Shown: positions 1-8,374 of the stretch, piece by piece
Layout of the letters: each line of letters starts with the position of its first letter
Numbering within the stretch: the stretch's first letter is position 1
Source: Planctomycetaceae bacterium
Lineage (GTDB): Bacteria > Planctomycetota > Planctomycetia > Pirellulales > Thermoguttaceae
Assembly (NCBI GenBank): GCA_031288955.1
Contig: JAITQJ010000112.1
Coordinates: 1-19,265 of the forward strand
Direction of reading: 5' to 3'
Length of the DNA: 19,265 bases
The notes under the pieces: model-generated
What the model saw: the letters and a program-made list of their open reading frames with translations, nothing else
The model's database searches: none
Told to the model about the DNA's origin: nothing
Program-made: the position numbers and the translations under genes

Positions 1-152
1 TCTCGTTCTACTATCTTACGGCAGACCAGCCGAAGACGGTCGAGGCGGTATTCAAAAATTTACCGTCAGGCGAACCGCTTTACGTTTGCATTACCGCCAT
101 CGACCATTTTGGAACGCCGTCAAAACGAACGTGGTTTTTAGATGCTGCCTGA
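1..152 (+). CDS. 3' end of a protein with an FN3-like C-terminus (partial)
   Basis: An open frame enters from the left edge (first complete codon at 3) and stops at TGA 150-152, giving 49 residues. The tail includes FKNLPSGEPLYVCITAIDHF and then GTPSKRTW. The pattern of a hydrophobic strand, a turn, then Y-V-x-I-T-A-x-D-x-x-G resembles the last strands of a fibronectin type III-like domain, as often found at the end of secreted bacterial hydrolases. That domain call is inference from a short fragment. The frame was chosen because the other two forward frames read as basic or low-complexity nonsense. The main body of the gene lies outside the window, so its function cannot be named. Confidence 0.55.
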   Translation, partial: SFYYLTADQPKTVEAVFKNLPSGEPLYVCITAIDHFGTPSKRTWFLDAA

Positions 153-373
153 TTTTCACAACCGCCGCGTTGATTCGGATTCATTCCGAACCGCAGAATT
201 TTATCTTTGAAGACGAAGAGAAAAATTTAGATGCGCTGTCGGAAAGGCTGACCTGATTGCAGGCAGCAAGACACTATCCTAACCCGATTCAACCTATCCG
301 TCTGGCGAAAACAGACAAATAAAGACACAATTATCGGGGGCATCGGGGGGCTAACACCTTTCGCTCTTGGGCA

Positions 374-1087
374 TCAATACCCTCCGCTTGGGCAGCAGTT
401 GCACGTTCCTTTCGGCTGTGCTGCCTCCGGCTTTTCACCATCGCAAATTGCCGGTGAACTCGTTCCATTTACGCCCAAGCGGTCAACTCCTTTGTCCACA
501 AACATCTTCGCCCTGTCATACGCACGGATACCGCCGCTCGGTTTAACTTTAATGCGTCCCTTCGCCGTCCGCAGCATTGTGTCAACGTCCTCCTCTTTCG
601 CTCCGTCTCCGTTAAAACCCGTCGAAGTCTTCACAAAGTCTGCACCAGCCTCAATGCAAATCTCTGTCGTCTTTACAATCTGTTCCGTATTTAGTTGAGC
701 CGTTTCAAAGATGACCTTAACCAGCACACCGCTCTTGTGCGCCGCATCAACGACTCCTTTAATGTCTGCCCGGACTTCATTCCAAAGACCGCTGCGAATC
801 CAGCCGTAATTGGCAACCATATCGATTTCGCTCACACCTTTTTTGCAGTATAACTCTGCTTCTGCAATTTTTGACTCCGGCAACTGCGTGCCGTGCGGAA
901 AACCGAGAACAACGGAAACTTTCGTTTCGCTGCCAGCCGTCAGTTGCTTGGCAATATCAATGTCGCAAGGACGGACACAAACGGTCTTTACCTTGTATTC
1001 AATGCCTTTCTTAATGTTATCGACAGCCTCATCACGGGGCATTTGCGGAACAAGGACGGCGTGGTCGAGATAGCGGCTTATCGTCAT
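374..1087 (-). CDS. deoC: deoxyribose-phosphate aldolase (DeoC)
   Basis: A 237-residue class I aldolase that cleaves 2-deoxy-D-ribose 5-phosphate to glyceraldehyde 3-phosphate and acetaldehyde in the cytoplasm. The Schiff-base lysine is K153 in FVKTSTGF. The second active-site lysine is K182 in KPSGGIR, and the catalytic aspartate is D89 in EIDMV. The length and the N-terminal LDHAVL match the family. After the last barrel segment the protein has a tail of about 25 residues rich in Pro, Gly and Cys (C229, C231, C232), ending PSGGY. The ATG at 1087 is the only good start and has no Shine-Dalgarno site, but a strong promoter lies about 30 bases upstream. The gene stands alone on its strand and diverges from the lipid-kinase-like gene. 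The acetaldehyde product and the eutN gene 7.6 kb away suggest, but do not show, a link to a microcompartment. Confidence 0.92.
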   Translation of the reverse strand: MTISRYLDHAVLVPQMPRDEAVDNIKKGIEYKVKTVCVRPCDIDIAKQLTAGSETKVSVVLGFPHGTQLPESKIAEAELYCKKGVSEIDMVANYGWIRSGLWNEVRADIKGVVDAAHKSGVLVKVIFETAQLNTEQIVKTTEICIEAGADFVKTSTGFNGDGAKEEDVDTMLRTAKGRIKVKPSGGIRAYDRAKMFVDKGVDRLGVNGTSSPAICDGEKPEAAQPKGTCNCCPSGGY

Positions 1088-1118
1088 TTTAGTGAATCGG
1101 GAATTGGTAGCACTCCTG

Positions 1119-1147
1119 ATTATCCTTTTTCAATCCGTGATTGTCAA
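1119..1147 (-). promoter_or_regulatory. sigma70-type promoter of deoC
   Basis: On the minus strand there is a perfect -35 TTGACA (1147-1142), a 17-base spacer and a -10 GATAAT (1124-1119, 5 of 6 matches to consensus). Transcription would start near 1112, leaving a leader of about 25 bases before the deoC ATG at 1087. Confidence 0.6.
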
Positions 1148-1245
1148 GCCAAGCGTTCCGTGCGGACGGCAATGTCTTCCCGCCGCCGTGGATTTACGGT
1201 AGAATACCTTTGGGATAAGCAAGTATCTGCACAGGTTTTTCGCTC

Positions 1246-1274
1246 TTGTGTAGATTGCGTAAAACAGATAGAAT
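1246..1274 (+). promoter_or_regulatory. possible promoter of the lipid-kinase-like/lgt pair
   Basis: TTGTGT (1246-1251), a 17-base spacer and TAGAAT (1269-1274). The -35 matches only 3 of 6 consensus positions, so this is a weak call. Two further TAGAAT boxes lie close by at 1200-1205 and 1295-1300, each preceded by CGG. Any of the three could be the -10 used for the gene starting at 1318. Confidence 0.3.
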
Positions 1275-1317
1275 CAGCCGAATGAAGCGGGCGGTAGAAT
1301 GTCCCCGCCGAAATAAT

Positions 1318-2322
1318 ATGAAATATCTTTTTATTGTCAAACGTTCCGGTGATATGCTGCACGAAAAGGCATTGGTCGCACACATCATCCGTGTCTGCGT
1401 CTCAATGCACGTCAACTATGACATTGTCGTTACAGAAACCTTTATGCAGGAAGAATCTATCGTCAAACTGAAAACGGCGGCTCTGAAGGATGAACCGCTG
1501 CGGATTATCGTTTGCGGTACAAAGGAGACTCTGCACTTCACCATCAACGGCTTTCTTAACGACACCGGACAAAACATCGAAATCGGATACCTTCCCTACG
1601 ACGGCGTATATGACGTTTTCAGTACATTCAAAGAAGTTAACGCAAACACCGTTTGGAACGTCGAAAATCTGATGTACGGCGATGCCGTCGATATGGATGC
1701 CGTTAAAGTCAATAACCGGTATTGCATTGCAACGGTCAACGCCGGTGTCGATGCAACGTATGCTTTGCTGCGGTCTTGGATATATTCCTTTCTGCCCCAT
1801 TTAAGCCACAAACATTGGGCAGCGCGGTTCATCACTTTTTTCCTTGAATACACTGCTTTGCTGACCGGTATTCCGAACAAATCGGTAACGATGCTCCTCA
1901 ACGGATACGAACAGATTACCTCTAATTATCTGTTCTTCGTTTTTACGAATACGAGGACGTACGGTGCCGGTTATACCTGTGCTGCCGATGCCGAATCGGA
2001 CGACGGACAACTCAATATGTATCTGATGCATCGTATTCCGTTTTGGAATATGCCGCGAGCCTTAAAAGGCTATAGGTCAGCCGATGTAATGAAAAGCAGT
2101 TTTATGAACGAGAATAATCTGCACGTTGCCCGGCGCATTGTAAAAGCCGATGTTACCTTCGACGTGTCGGTCGATATTTGTCTCGACGGCAACGTGTATA
2201 TGCACACCGCCTCGCTGTCGATTGAAGTTATCCCTGCCGCTCTCCGTTTTATCCTGCCGAATTTTTCGATAGAGACTTCAACGAGTTTCAACATTAGCCG
2301 ATTAGGTTCGGTTGTCCAATGA
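1318..2322 (+). CDS. diacylglycerol/lipid-kinase-like protein with degenerate active site
   Basis: A protein of 334 residues with the layout of the DAGK-catalytic/YegS lipid kinase family. It opens with a strand and K-R-S-G (residues 8-11) where the family has NPxSG. IVCGTKETLHFTINGF (64-79) aligns with the GGDGT-LNEVVNG block, and GYLPYDGVYDVF (90-101) aligns with GxLPxGTGNDF. Then come NAGVDA (141-146), GAGYTCAADAESDDGQL (216-232) and a late LDGN (289-292). The nucleotide-binding signature is lost: GGDGT reads GTKET, with Lys69 in place of the key Asp, and GTGND reads DGVYD. The fold is therefore likely but kinase activity is doubtful. The ATG at 1318 is preferred; an upstream TTG at 1246 overlaps a possible promoter. 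No Shine-Dalgarno site is seen. The stop lies one base before the lgt ATG, so the two genes are probably translated together. Confidence 0.6.
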   Translation: MKYLFIVKRSGDMLHEKALVAHIIRVCVSMHVNYDIVVTETFMQEESIVKLKTAALKDEPLRIIVCGTKETLHFTINGFLNDTGQNIEIGYLPYDGVYDVFSTFKEVNANTVWNVENLMYGDAVDMDAVKVNNRYCIATVNAGVDATYALLRSWIYSFLPHLSHKHWAARFITFFLEYTALLTGIPNKSVTMLLNGYEQITSNYLFFVFTNTRTYGAGYTCAADAESDDGQLNMYLMHRIPFWNMPRALKGYRSADVMKSSFMNENNLHVARRIVKADVTFDVSVDICLDGNVYMHTASLSIEVIPAALRFILPNFSIETSTSFNISRLGSVVQ

Positions 2323-2323
2323 A

Positions 2324-3649
2324 ATGCTTCAAACGCTTTTTTACATACCGCCGCAGTTTTTTGGTGTGCCTGTTTTCGGCTTCGGCTGGCTCTTGGGCAT
2401 CCTTGCTGCCGGTACTGCGGTAATGCTGCTGGTTCCGCAACTCCGCCGGAGAACTTCCGCTGCGTCAACTCTTTTCACCGCCGGCATCATTGCCGCTCTT
2501 CTGTTTTTCGTTTTTCCAAACCTCATCGAACCCCCTTACGGTATTCCGATACGCGGTTATGGAGCGTGCCTGCTGCTGGCAATTTTCGCCGCATTGACTC
2601 TGGTCATTCATCTTGCGAAACAGCGGAACATTGCTGCCGAATCGGCGTATTCGCTGTGCCTCTGGGCGGTCGTTTGCGGCATCGCCGGGGCAAGATTATT
2701 TTATGTAACAGAATACTGGCAGGAGTTGATTTATTTCGATGCTGACGGGCATCTGCTTATTCCAGAAACACTTTGGAGTGTGCTGAACATTGCCGGCGGC
2801 GGATTGGTTGTTTTCGGTTCTATCATCGGCGGCATAATCGGCTGCACCATTTTTATCCGCCGTAATGCTCTGCCGTTTTTTGCCGTGTTCGACGCATTAG
2901 CACCGGCTTTAATGCTCGGCATTGCCGTCGGACGAATCGGCTGCTTTCTTAACGGCTGCTGTTTCGGCGGAGTTTGCGAAGAACCTTGGGCTGTAACTTT
3001 TCCGGCAGGCAGTCCGGCGCATATTCACCAAATTGAACACGGTAAAGTTTTTTACGACGGTTTGAAGTTTCAGGAAACAGACGGCACGTTGTCGATTGCC
3101 GAAGTCCTTGCCGGCAGTCCTGCTGCCGATGCCGGTATGCAGCCCGGTATGCTGATTCGCAGCATTACGGCAGCAACAAAAGAAACGGGGGAGATAACGC
3201 CGGTCTCTTTCGCACCGGCTTCCGCGGCGGCATTGACGCTGTTATTGCAGCATCTTCATCAGTTGTCGCCGAACGACAAAGTCCGGTTTGACATTTACAC
3301 CAATGCACAGCGGACGGCAGCGCAGCCGTATTATGTACCGATGTCGGCACCGCAGATTTTGCCGGTGCATCCGACGCAGTTGTACAGTTCAGCGGCGGCT
3401 TTTGCCGTTTGCGGTATTTTATTGGCTTTGAACCGGTTACCGTTTTACCGCTGCCGCAGCGGATTGGTTTTTGCTTCGTTTTTGATTATCTATGCGGTTG
3501 TCCGTTTCGGCATTGAGATAATCCGCACGGACGAAGACTCTTTTCTCGGTACGGGCTTGACGGTATCACAAAATATCTCTATTCTTTTCGCCGCCGCAGG
3601 AATCGTTTTATTCGTTTACCTGATTACGAAAAGCCGAACCAGCGTCTGA
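2324..3649 (+). CDS. lgt: prolipoprotein diacylglyceryl transferase with PDZ-like insert
   Basis: Inner-membrane enzyme that moves the diacylglyceryl group from phosphatidylglycerol to the lipobox cysteine of prolipoproteins, the first step of lipoprotein maturation. The Lgt signature GRIGCFLNGCCFGG is at 203-216 (Arg204, Asn210). HPTQLY (349-354) and RFGIEIIR (394-401) are also family motifs. Many hydrophobic helices span 15-200 and 356-435. Residues about 229-345 are an insert of some 115 residues. It contains LAGSPAADAGMQPGMLI (262-278), the typical carboxylate-binding-loop region of a PDZ domain, and ends in a strand near 320-326. At 441 residues the protein is far longer than the usual 260-300. 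The His of the E. coli SFHGG motif is Phe164 here; this position varies among phyla. The ATG at 2324 follows the previous stop by one base. The 3' end overlaps the convergent YkgJ-type gene by 42 bp. Confidence 0.9.
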   Translation: MLQTLFYIPPQFFGVPVFGFGWLLGILAAGTAVMLLVPQLRRRTSAASTLFTAGIIAALLFFVFPNLIEPPYGIPIRGYGACLLLAIFAALTLVIHLAKQRNIAAESAYSLCLWAVVCGIAGARLFYVTEYWQELIYFDADGHLLIPETLWSVLNIAGGGLVVFGSIIGGIIGCTIFIRRNALPFFAVFDALAPALMLGIAVGRIGCFLNGCCFGGVCEEPWAVTFPAGSPAHIHQIEHGKVFYDGLKFQETDGTLSIAEVLAGSPAADAGMQPGMLIRSITAATKETGEITPVSFAPASAAALTLLLQHLHQLSPNDKVRFDIYTNAQRTAAQPYYVPMSAPQILPVHPTQLYSSAAAFAVCGILLALNRLPFYRCRSGLVFASFLIIYAVVRFGIEIIRTDEDSFLGTGLTVSQNISILFAAAGIVLFVYLITKSRTSV

Positions 3650-4054
3650 TTTCACGCTTAACGCAGTTTTTTTCTTACCGAGAACGGCTTCGGCGTACTC
3701 TTCGATTTGCTCCGGCAACTCGAAGTACATATCGTAAACGTAATAATCCTCGTACTCGCATTTATCGCTGCTGTACTCGCGGCAAATGTTCGGACGGGTT
3801 TCATACGTCTGACAAAGATTTGTGTCATCGTCAAGAAACTTACACTTATTATAGACGAGCAGATACCACGTATCGCCGTCCACGAAAACCGTCGCTTTTT
3901 CGTGCAGCAGAAACCAGCGGATGAAGTCGAATTGCTTGCGGTCTTCCGGCGTGTCAATCGGCAGCGCAAAATACCGGCAGCATTTACCGGGGCAGTAATT
4001 GCACGGTATCTTGCCTTGAGGAATGTCTTTACGGTCGGGCTTGTTGTTTCGCAT
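3608..4054 (-). CDS. YkgJ-family cysteine-cluster protein
   Basis: A 148-residue protein of the YkgJ (UPF0153, putative zinc or iron-chelating) family. The N-terminal cluster is CNYCPGKCC (C18, C21, C25, C26), followed by C71, C81, C91 and C99. The CxxC-x3-CC pattern and later single cysteines near KCKFLDDDTNLCQTYETRP are typical. The bound metal and biochemical role are not established for the family. The start is set by a good Shine-Dalgarno site, AAGGAG at 4069-4064, nine bases before the ATG at 4054. A longer open frame reaches 4132 but overlaps the upstream gene. The TAA of the 1429-residue gene lies four bases before this ATG, so the two form an operon. The C-terminal 14 codons overlap the 3' end of lgt on the opposite strand. 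Confidence 0.85.
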   Translation of the reverse strand: MRNNKPDRKDIPQGKIPCNYCPGKCCRYFALPIDTPEDRKQFDFIRWFLLHEKATVFVDGDTWYLLVYNKCKFLDDDTNLCQTYETRPNICREYSSDKCEYEDYYVYDMYFELPEQIEEYAEAVLGKKKTALSVKSDAGSAFRNQVNE

Positions 4055-4058
4055 TTTT

Positions 4059-7000
4059 TTACACTCCTTCGCCGTTGATGAGCGTTTGAATGATTTTGTC
4101 CAGTTGATAACGCGATAAACATATTTGGTCAAAATGCGGGGCTGTTCCGAATATGTCGTTCTCTTCGCTTTTCACCGTGTCTTTGTCTTCGCTAATGTCG
4201 TCCAAACGCAGCATCATCACCTCTTCCTGCAATGCCGAGAGCCACTCCGGCATTTCAAATCCAACCCCCAGCGGCGTTTTCGCAAAGTTTTCAACCTGTT
4301 CCGCTAACTCCCCGAATGCTGTCTTTTCCCCTTCCTGATACACCTGCCGCGCCGCCTTCGGAACCAAACCGCACATACGGTCTATCTGTAACGGACGGAC
4401 AAAACGTTCCTCTAAACGCTCATAAATACTCGGCAGCCACATCCCGTACTTTTCACTCAAGCGGTTATAATGCCGAACGTGTTCTTCCGCTGCGTGGAGG
4501 CTTCGGTTCGCGACTGCCTTTTCCCAAAGAACTGCCGCTCCATCACAACCGCTGCGTATCATCGCATCGTGTATCCAATACACCGGCTTCAGGTTCCACG
4601 AAACACGTTCATAACCGACTTGGACACGCAGCATATCAAGAAGCATATACAACTTCTCTCCGTGGTCGCTGTGTGTTGTCGTACTGTTATAATCGACGTA
4701 CTCCGAATAATTTTCGGCAACGGATTCCAGAATGATTTCCAGTCTCGCTACAGCACTGTCCCAGTCGATTTTACGCCGTTCCAAATCATCGAGCAACTTA
4801 TTGGCGATTTCGACTTCGCCGCCGTCTTTGCGTATTTTCAAAAGCGACCGCAGATAATTGCCGACTCCCTGATGCAGCATTGCCCGCAAGTTGCCGAAGC
4901 CCATATTTTGCTGCGTGAAAATGTCGTGTCCGTACTGCTGAATAAAACGTTTCACATCGTCCCAATAGTTCCGGTCAACGATTGACTCAACCGTTGAAAC
5001 GCGGATTTGCTTGCTGTGTGAAAGCCAGCACGCCAGCAACTGCTCGACGATTTGTTCCATATAATCGACGAGTGCCGCATCCTGCAATTCCCGTTCTTTA
5101 TCGCTGTTGCGGCTCATTTTCCAACTCCGTGCCGAAACGGAAACGCATTTCGTTATCGCCCGTGTTGCCGTTTCAACGAGCCGGTCAAACTCGGTTATTG
5201 CTCCCGGACTAATCGTGTTCATTTCTTCCATCGTTTGGACAGTCGAGAGAATCCCGAACGCTTCAATCAGCAGACCGAGCCGCGGAGCATATTCCATCAA
5301 ACGGATAATCGCCTGCTGAATACAGCGGCAGCGCACGATAGCGTGTGCCGAACCGCCGCGCGATGTCGGAACATAAAGTATCGTCTCGCGGGCAAGCACT
5401 TGACGCATACCGCCCCAAAGTTTCTTTACCGCCTTCGTGTCATTGCTGAACACGGCTTGCAGCACATACAGTACCGCCGTCTCCCATTCTTCGTGCGATT
5501 CCCAATGTTTGCTGCCTAAAAAGGCTTCGAGAAGCATTTTCGCATCACGGACTTCGACTTGAGTCCAAACGATGCGGTCAATTAGAATCTCTTTCGTTCC
5601 CCGGTGCCGGTCATATTCCAAAAGCGAGTCGGACGTTCCTTTCGGCGGAGGAACCTGATATTCGCTGACACGTTGAAGCAATTCGTGCAAGCCGCCGCTC
5701 AATTTCGTTATCTGCCGGAGCCAAGCCAGAGCGGCATCATCCAGAGACGCTGGAAAGGAGGCTGACGAAGTTTGCGCATCGGTTACGGAGCCGTTTTCAC
5801 GCATATTAGGCAAAACCTCTCCGCTTTTCCGTGATACCGATTGTTTGGCTATTCGTTCGGTAACGAACTTCCATAACTTCGTCATCGAAACGATAAACGT
5901 CAGCCGGTCGCTAATCCGTTCCGTTTCACTGATAATTTCAAAATCTTCGTCATCGTTGAAACTGCCCGGTGCCGGTACATCCATCATCGAGCCGTCAATG
6001 CCGTCATCTGTTGAATCGTGAAACGACATTTCATCGTACAACGACTGAAACGGTGAATCCTCCTGCTCGTTTTTACGTTTCTTTCGCGGCTTATCTTTAT
6101 ACGGATAATCGAAGATATTCCCGAAATCCGGCTCTTCGCCTTCTGAATCAGTGTCAGCATTTTTGCCCTTCGGTTTGCCTTTGGACTTATCCGCCTTATC
6201 GCCGCCGGTTTTTTTCCCGTCTTTCTTTTTTGAACCTTTGTCTTTGGCGAACCATTCGTCTTCAAGTTCGAGCGTCGGCACTTCCCAATACTCGTCGGCA
6301 TTCGCTTCGAGGAAATCGAAAAATTTTTGCGTCAGTTGCCAGCGTTCTTCAAACGGCAGCGGCGGTACGTTCCGTATCGTTTGCCGCCGCGGTGTTTTCG
6401 GAACATCATTTTTGTCCCGCCAAAGTTGCTCCATCCAGCGCAGCAGAATCGAATGAAACGAATAATCGCCTTCGATGAGCGGTATTTTTTCTGAATGACT
6501 TAACCAGTGCATCAGCAGTGCCATTGAGGCAACGGGGTCCTGCTGGTCAAGCAGTGCTTCGGCAAGGAGTACAAAGGCTTTCGGCGACTTGAAGCGGTCA
6601 ACGTGCCGCTGCCAGAACGCCACGTCGCCCGCTGCCGTACCGGCTTTATGCCAAGCCGCTAACGCCGTTGAAACAACCGCTGCCGATTCCCAGGTCTCGT
6701 TGCCGGAAAAACTTTCGAGACTGTCAACTTCTGTAGAGCCGAATTGGTCCCACCAACCCGCCAAACCGCTCATTTTGTCCGATAAATCGCTCTGCAAATC
6801 ACCGTTACCTGACGCTGCCGCCTCTTTTTCCAAGCGGCTGTACAAATCGAATATCTCTTCGAGAAGATTGATTAAATCGTCCACCCGATGGTCGTGAATC
6901 GCATTTTCGGCGTTATGAAACAAACTGAACGTTCCGCCGAAACCCAGCATTGTCCACGGGTCAACAATCGCTCCGCAAGCGATGCCCCGATGTATCCAGT

Positions 7001-8348
7001 CTTCTATCTGCGGTAAATTCGCCGCTGCTTCTTCGAGTTTACCGTTGTCTATAAGCAGATGCGTTGTCGTTATATGACAGTCTATCGTTGTCAATATCCT
7101 TGACGAGGCGACGGATATTATCTCCGTTTGTTTCATCGCCGCTTCAGGATAACCGAGCCGGGCATAAAGCCGCGCCAAATGCATCCGCTGTAATTGGTCA
7201 GCCCGCCGTTTCGCCATCTGCCGGTTTAACGCTTGCCGGCAGCCGCCGAACGGCTGAAAAAGACGCTCTTGTTCCGCCTTAATCCGCGGCTTCATTTTAT
7301 CGGGCATCATCACCAGCAGCATCTCGTAAAACTGGTCCCGATAACCCGCAATAATCGGCATTAAATCGTTGAGCGACGTTTCCGATGTGTACGTACCCGG
7401 AGTATCGCCGCAAACGCCGCTGCCCATCAGCATCGTTCCGGCAAGAACGGCACCGGCTTCATAAATCAATTCGTCATAAGGAACGCCGGCAACATCCGGC
7501 TCGCCCAGCCGTGCTGCCGCAACACGCGACATTATGCCGTCCACGGTTACTTGATGAACAACGAACCGCCGGTAAAAGCCGTCATTATCAATATCGTTCG
7601 GGTCCCAAAGTCCGAAATGATAATTCGGTTTCCGGTTGACCGGATGGTCGAAATCGTAAGCGCGGGCATCCATTACGAGTTCCTGCATCTTGTCCAGGTC
7701 GAAACACGCCTCGCGCAAAACGGACGGCTCGGTACGGCGAAGAATATCTAATGCCTGGCGGACAATATCGCTGTAACGCCCTGCCGCAACACCGATGCCG
7801 TTAAGATACAGAGGAATCGTTGACGACCATTCGTGCAAATACGGCTGGTGTTTTTCAACTCTGCCTTCTAAAACCGGTATGGGACGGTAGCCGATATAGT
7901 CGTTGAGTTGTGAAATCACTGCCGGAACAATCCGTTCGGTCTCCGTCCACGGCGTACCTTGTTTCAAAACGGTCTCAAAGATTTTGCCGAGAAAAAATGA
8001 ATTGAACAGAAATTCGTTAGTCTGGTGAAACAGTAAATCCTGATGAAATTTCCGGTATTCCTGAAAAAAATGTTTTTCAACGAGTTGCAGTATCAGACCG
8101 GCTTGGTCATCGACTTTGAATACTTTAGATTGTTCGGCAAGTTTTTGTAATTCGTGCTGGAGTAAAGCGATAACCTGCTGGGCGGTACATCCGTCTTCGG
8201 TGTGTACCGATTCGGAACCGCAAAACCGAAACAAGGAGTCCAGGGATTGGAAAAAACGCACCTCCCGATTACCGGAGGAAAAATTGAGGTATCCGAGTAC
8301 GTCCTTTGCCCAAATTTCCTGTGATGACAATTCGGCTTTCTGTTCCAT
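4059..8348 (-). CDS. large (1429-residue) protein of unknown function
   Basis: A single uninterrupted frame of 1429 residues with no signal peptide and no clear membrane segment, so probably cytoplasmic. I do not recognise a named domain. It is mostly predicted helical. The part from 380 to 620 (for example HLARLYARLGYPEAAMKQTE and LLIDNGKLEEAAANL) reads like TPR-type helical repeats, which suggests a scaffold. A distinctive motif is at 237-268: NRKPNYHFGLWDPNDIDNDG followed by FYRRFVVHQV. Residues about 700-810 are a charged linker of low complexity (Lys-rich KDKGSKKKDGKKTGGDK, then acidic) that separates an N-terminal module from an all-helical C-terminal module (815-1429). It is the first gene of the - strand pair with the YkgJ-type gene. 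The ATG at 8348 has no Shine-Dalgarno site, but TATAAT lies 27 bases upstream. I associate such proteins with planctomycetes but cannot verify this here. Confidence 0.85.
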   Translation of the reverse strand: MEQKAELSSQEIWAKDVLGYLNFSSGNREVRFFQSLDSLFRFCGSESVHTEDGCTAQQVIALLQHELQKLAEQSKVFKVDDQAGLILQLVEKHFFQEYRKFHQDLLFHQTNEFLFNSFFLGKIFETVLKQGTPWTETERIVPAVISQLNDYIGYRPIPVLEGRVEKHQPYLHEWSSTIPLYLNGIGVAAGRYSDIVRQALDILRRTEPSVLREACFDLDKMQELVMDARAYDFDHPVNRKPNYHFGLWDPNDIDNDGFYRRFVVHQVTVDGIMSRVAAARLGEPDVAGVPYDELIYEAGAVLAGTMLMGSGVCGDTPGTYTSETSLNDLMPIIAGYRDQFYEMLLVMMPDKMKPRIKAEQERLFQPFGGCRQALNRQMAKRRADQLQRMHLARLYARLGYPEAAMKQTEIISVASSRILTTIDCHITTTHLLIDNGKLEEAAANLPQIEDWIHRGIACGAIVDPWTMLGFGGTFSLFHNAENAIHDHRVDDLINLLEEIFDLYSRLEKEAAASGNGDLQSDLSDKMSGLAGWWDQFGSTEVDSLESFSGNETWESAAVVSTALAAWHKAGTAAGDVAFWQRHVDRFKSPKAFVLLAEALLDQQDPVASMALLMHWLSHSEKIPLIEGDYSFHSILLRWMEQLWRDKNDVPKTPRRQTIRNVPPLPFEERWQLTQKFFDFLEANADEYWEVPTLELEDEWFAKDKGSKKKDGKKTGGDKADKSKGKPKGKNADTDSEGEEPDFGNIFDYPYKDKPRKKRKNEQEDSPFQSLYDEMSFHDSTDDGIDGSMMDVPAPGSFNDDEDFEIISETERISDRLTFIVSMTKLWKFVTERIAKQSVSRKSGEVLPNMRENGSVTDAQTSSASFPASLDDAALAWLRQITKLSGGLHELLQRVSEYQVPPPKGTSDSLLEYDRHRGTKEILIDRIVWTQVEVRDAKMLLEAFLGSKHWESHEEWETAVLYVLQAVFSNDTKAVKKLWGGMRQVLARETILYVPTSRGGSAHAIVRCRCIQQAIIRLMEYAPRLGLLIEAFGILSTVQTMEEMNTISPGAITEFDRLVETATRAITKCVSVSARSWKMSRNSDKERELQDAALVDYMEQIVEQLLACWLSHSKQIRVSTVESIVDRNYWDDVKRFIQQYGHDIFTQQNMGFGNLRAMLHQGVGNYLRSLLKIRKDGGEVEIANKLLDDLERRKIDWDSAVARLEIILESVAENYSEYVDYNSTTTHSDHGEKLYMLLDMLRVQVGYERVSWNLKPVYWIHDAMIRSGCDGAAVLWEKAVANRSLHAAEEHVRHYNRLSEKYGMWLPSIYERLEERFVRPLQIDRMCGLVPKAARQVYQEGEKTAFGELAEQVENFAKTPLGVGFEMPEWLSALQEEVMMLRLDDISEDKDTVKSEENDIFGTAPHFDQICLSRYQLDKIIQTLINGEGV

Positions 8349-8374
8349 TAGGCTTTGATGAAATATACACAGCG

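Noticed and set aside
332..350. Tandem ATCGGGGG-like repeat downstream of deoC
   Set aside because: Only two short copies and no pairing partner; it does not form a terminator stem with a T-run.
893..1285. 130-residue + strand open frame across the deoC start and the intergenic region
   Set aside because: It is antisense to the 5' end of deoC and has no domain features; deoC has clear catalytic motifs and its own promoter on the other strand.
2813..2820. Missing active-site histidine in Lgt (Phe where E. coli has His103)
   Set aside because: This position is not histidine in several bacterial groups, and the other signature residues are present, so I do not treat it as evidence of inactivity.
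3658..4122. 154-residue - strand frame overlapping the YkgJ-type gene
   Set aside because: A different frame of the same strand, Arg/Thr/Ser-rich without the cysteine cluster; the frame with the CxxC-x3-CC motif and Shine-Dalgarno site is the real one.
6100..6250. Low-complexity Lys/Asp/Glu region as a possible frameshift or repeat insertion in the large protein
   Set aside because: The frame stays open on both sides and the composition fits an ordinary charged linker.
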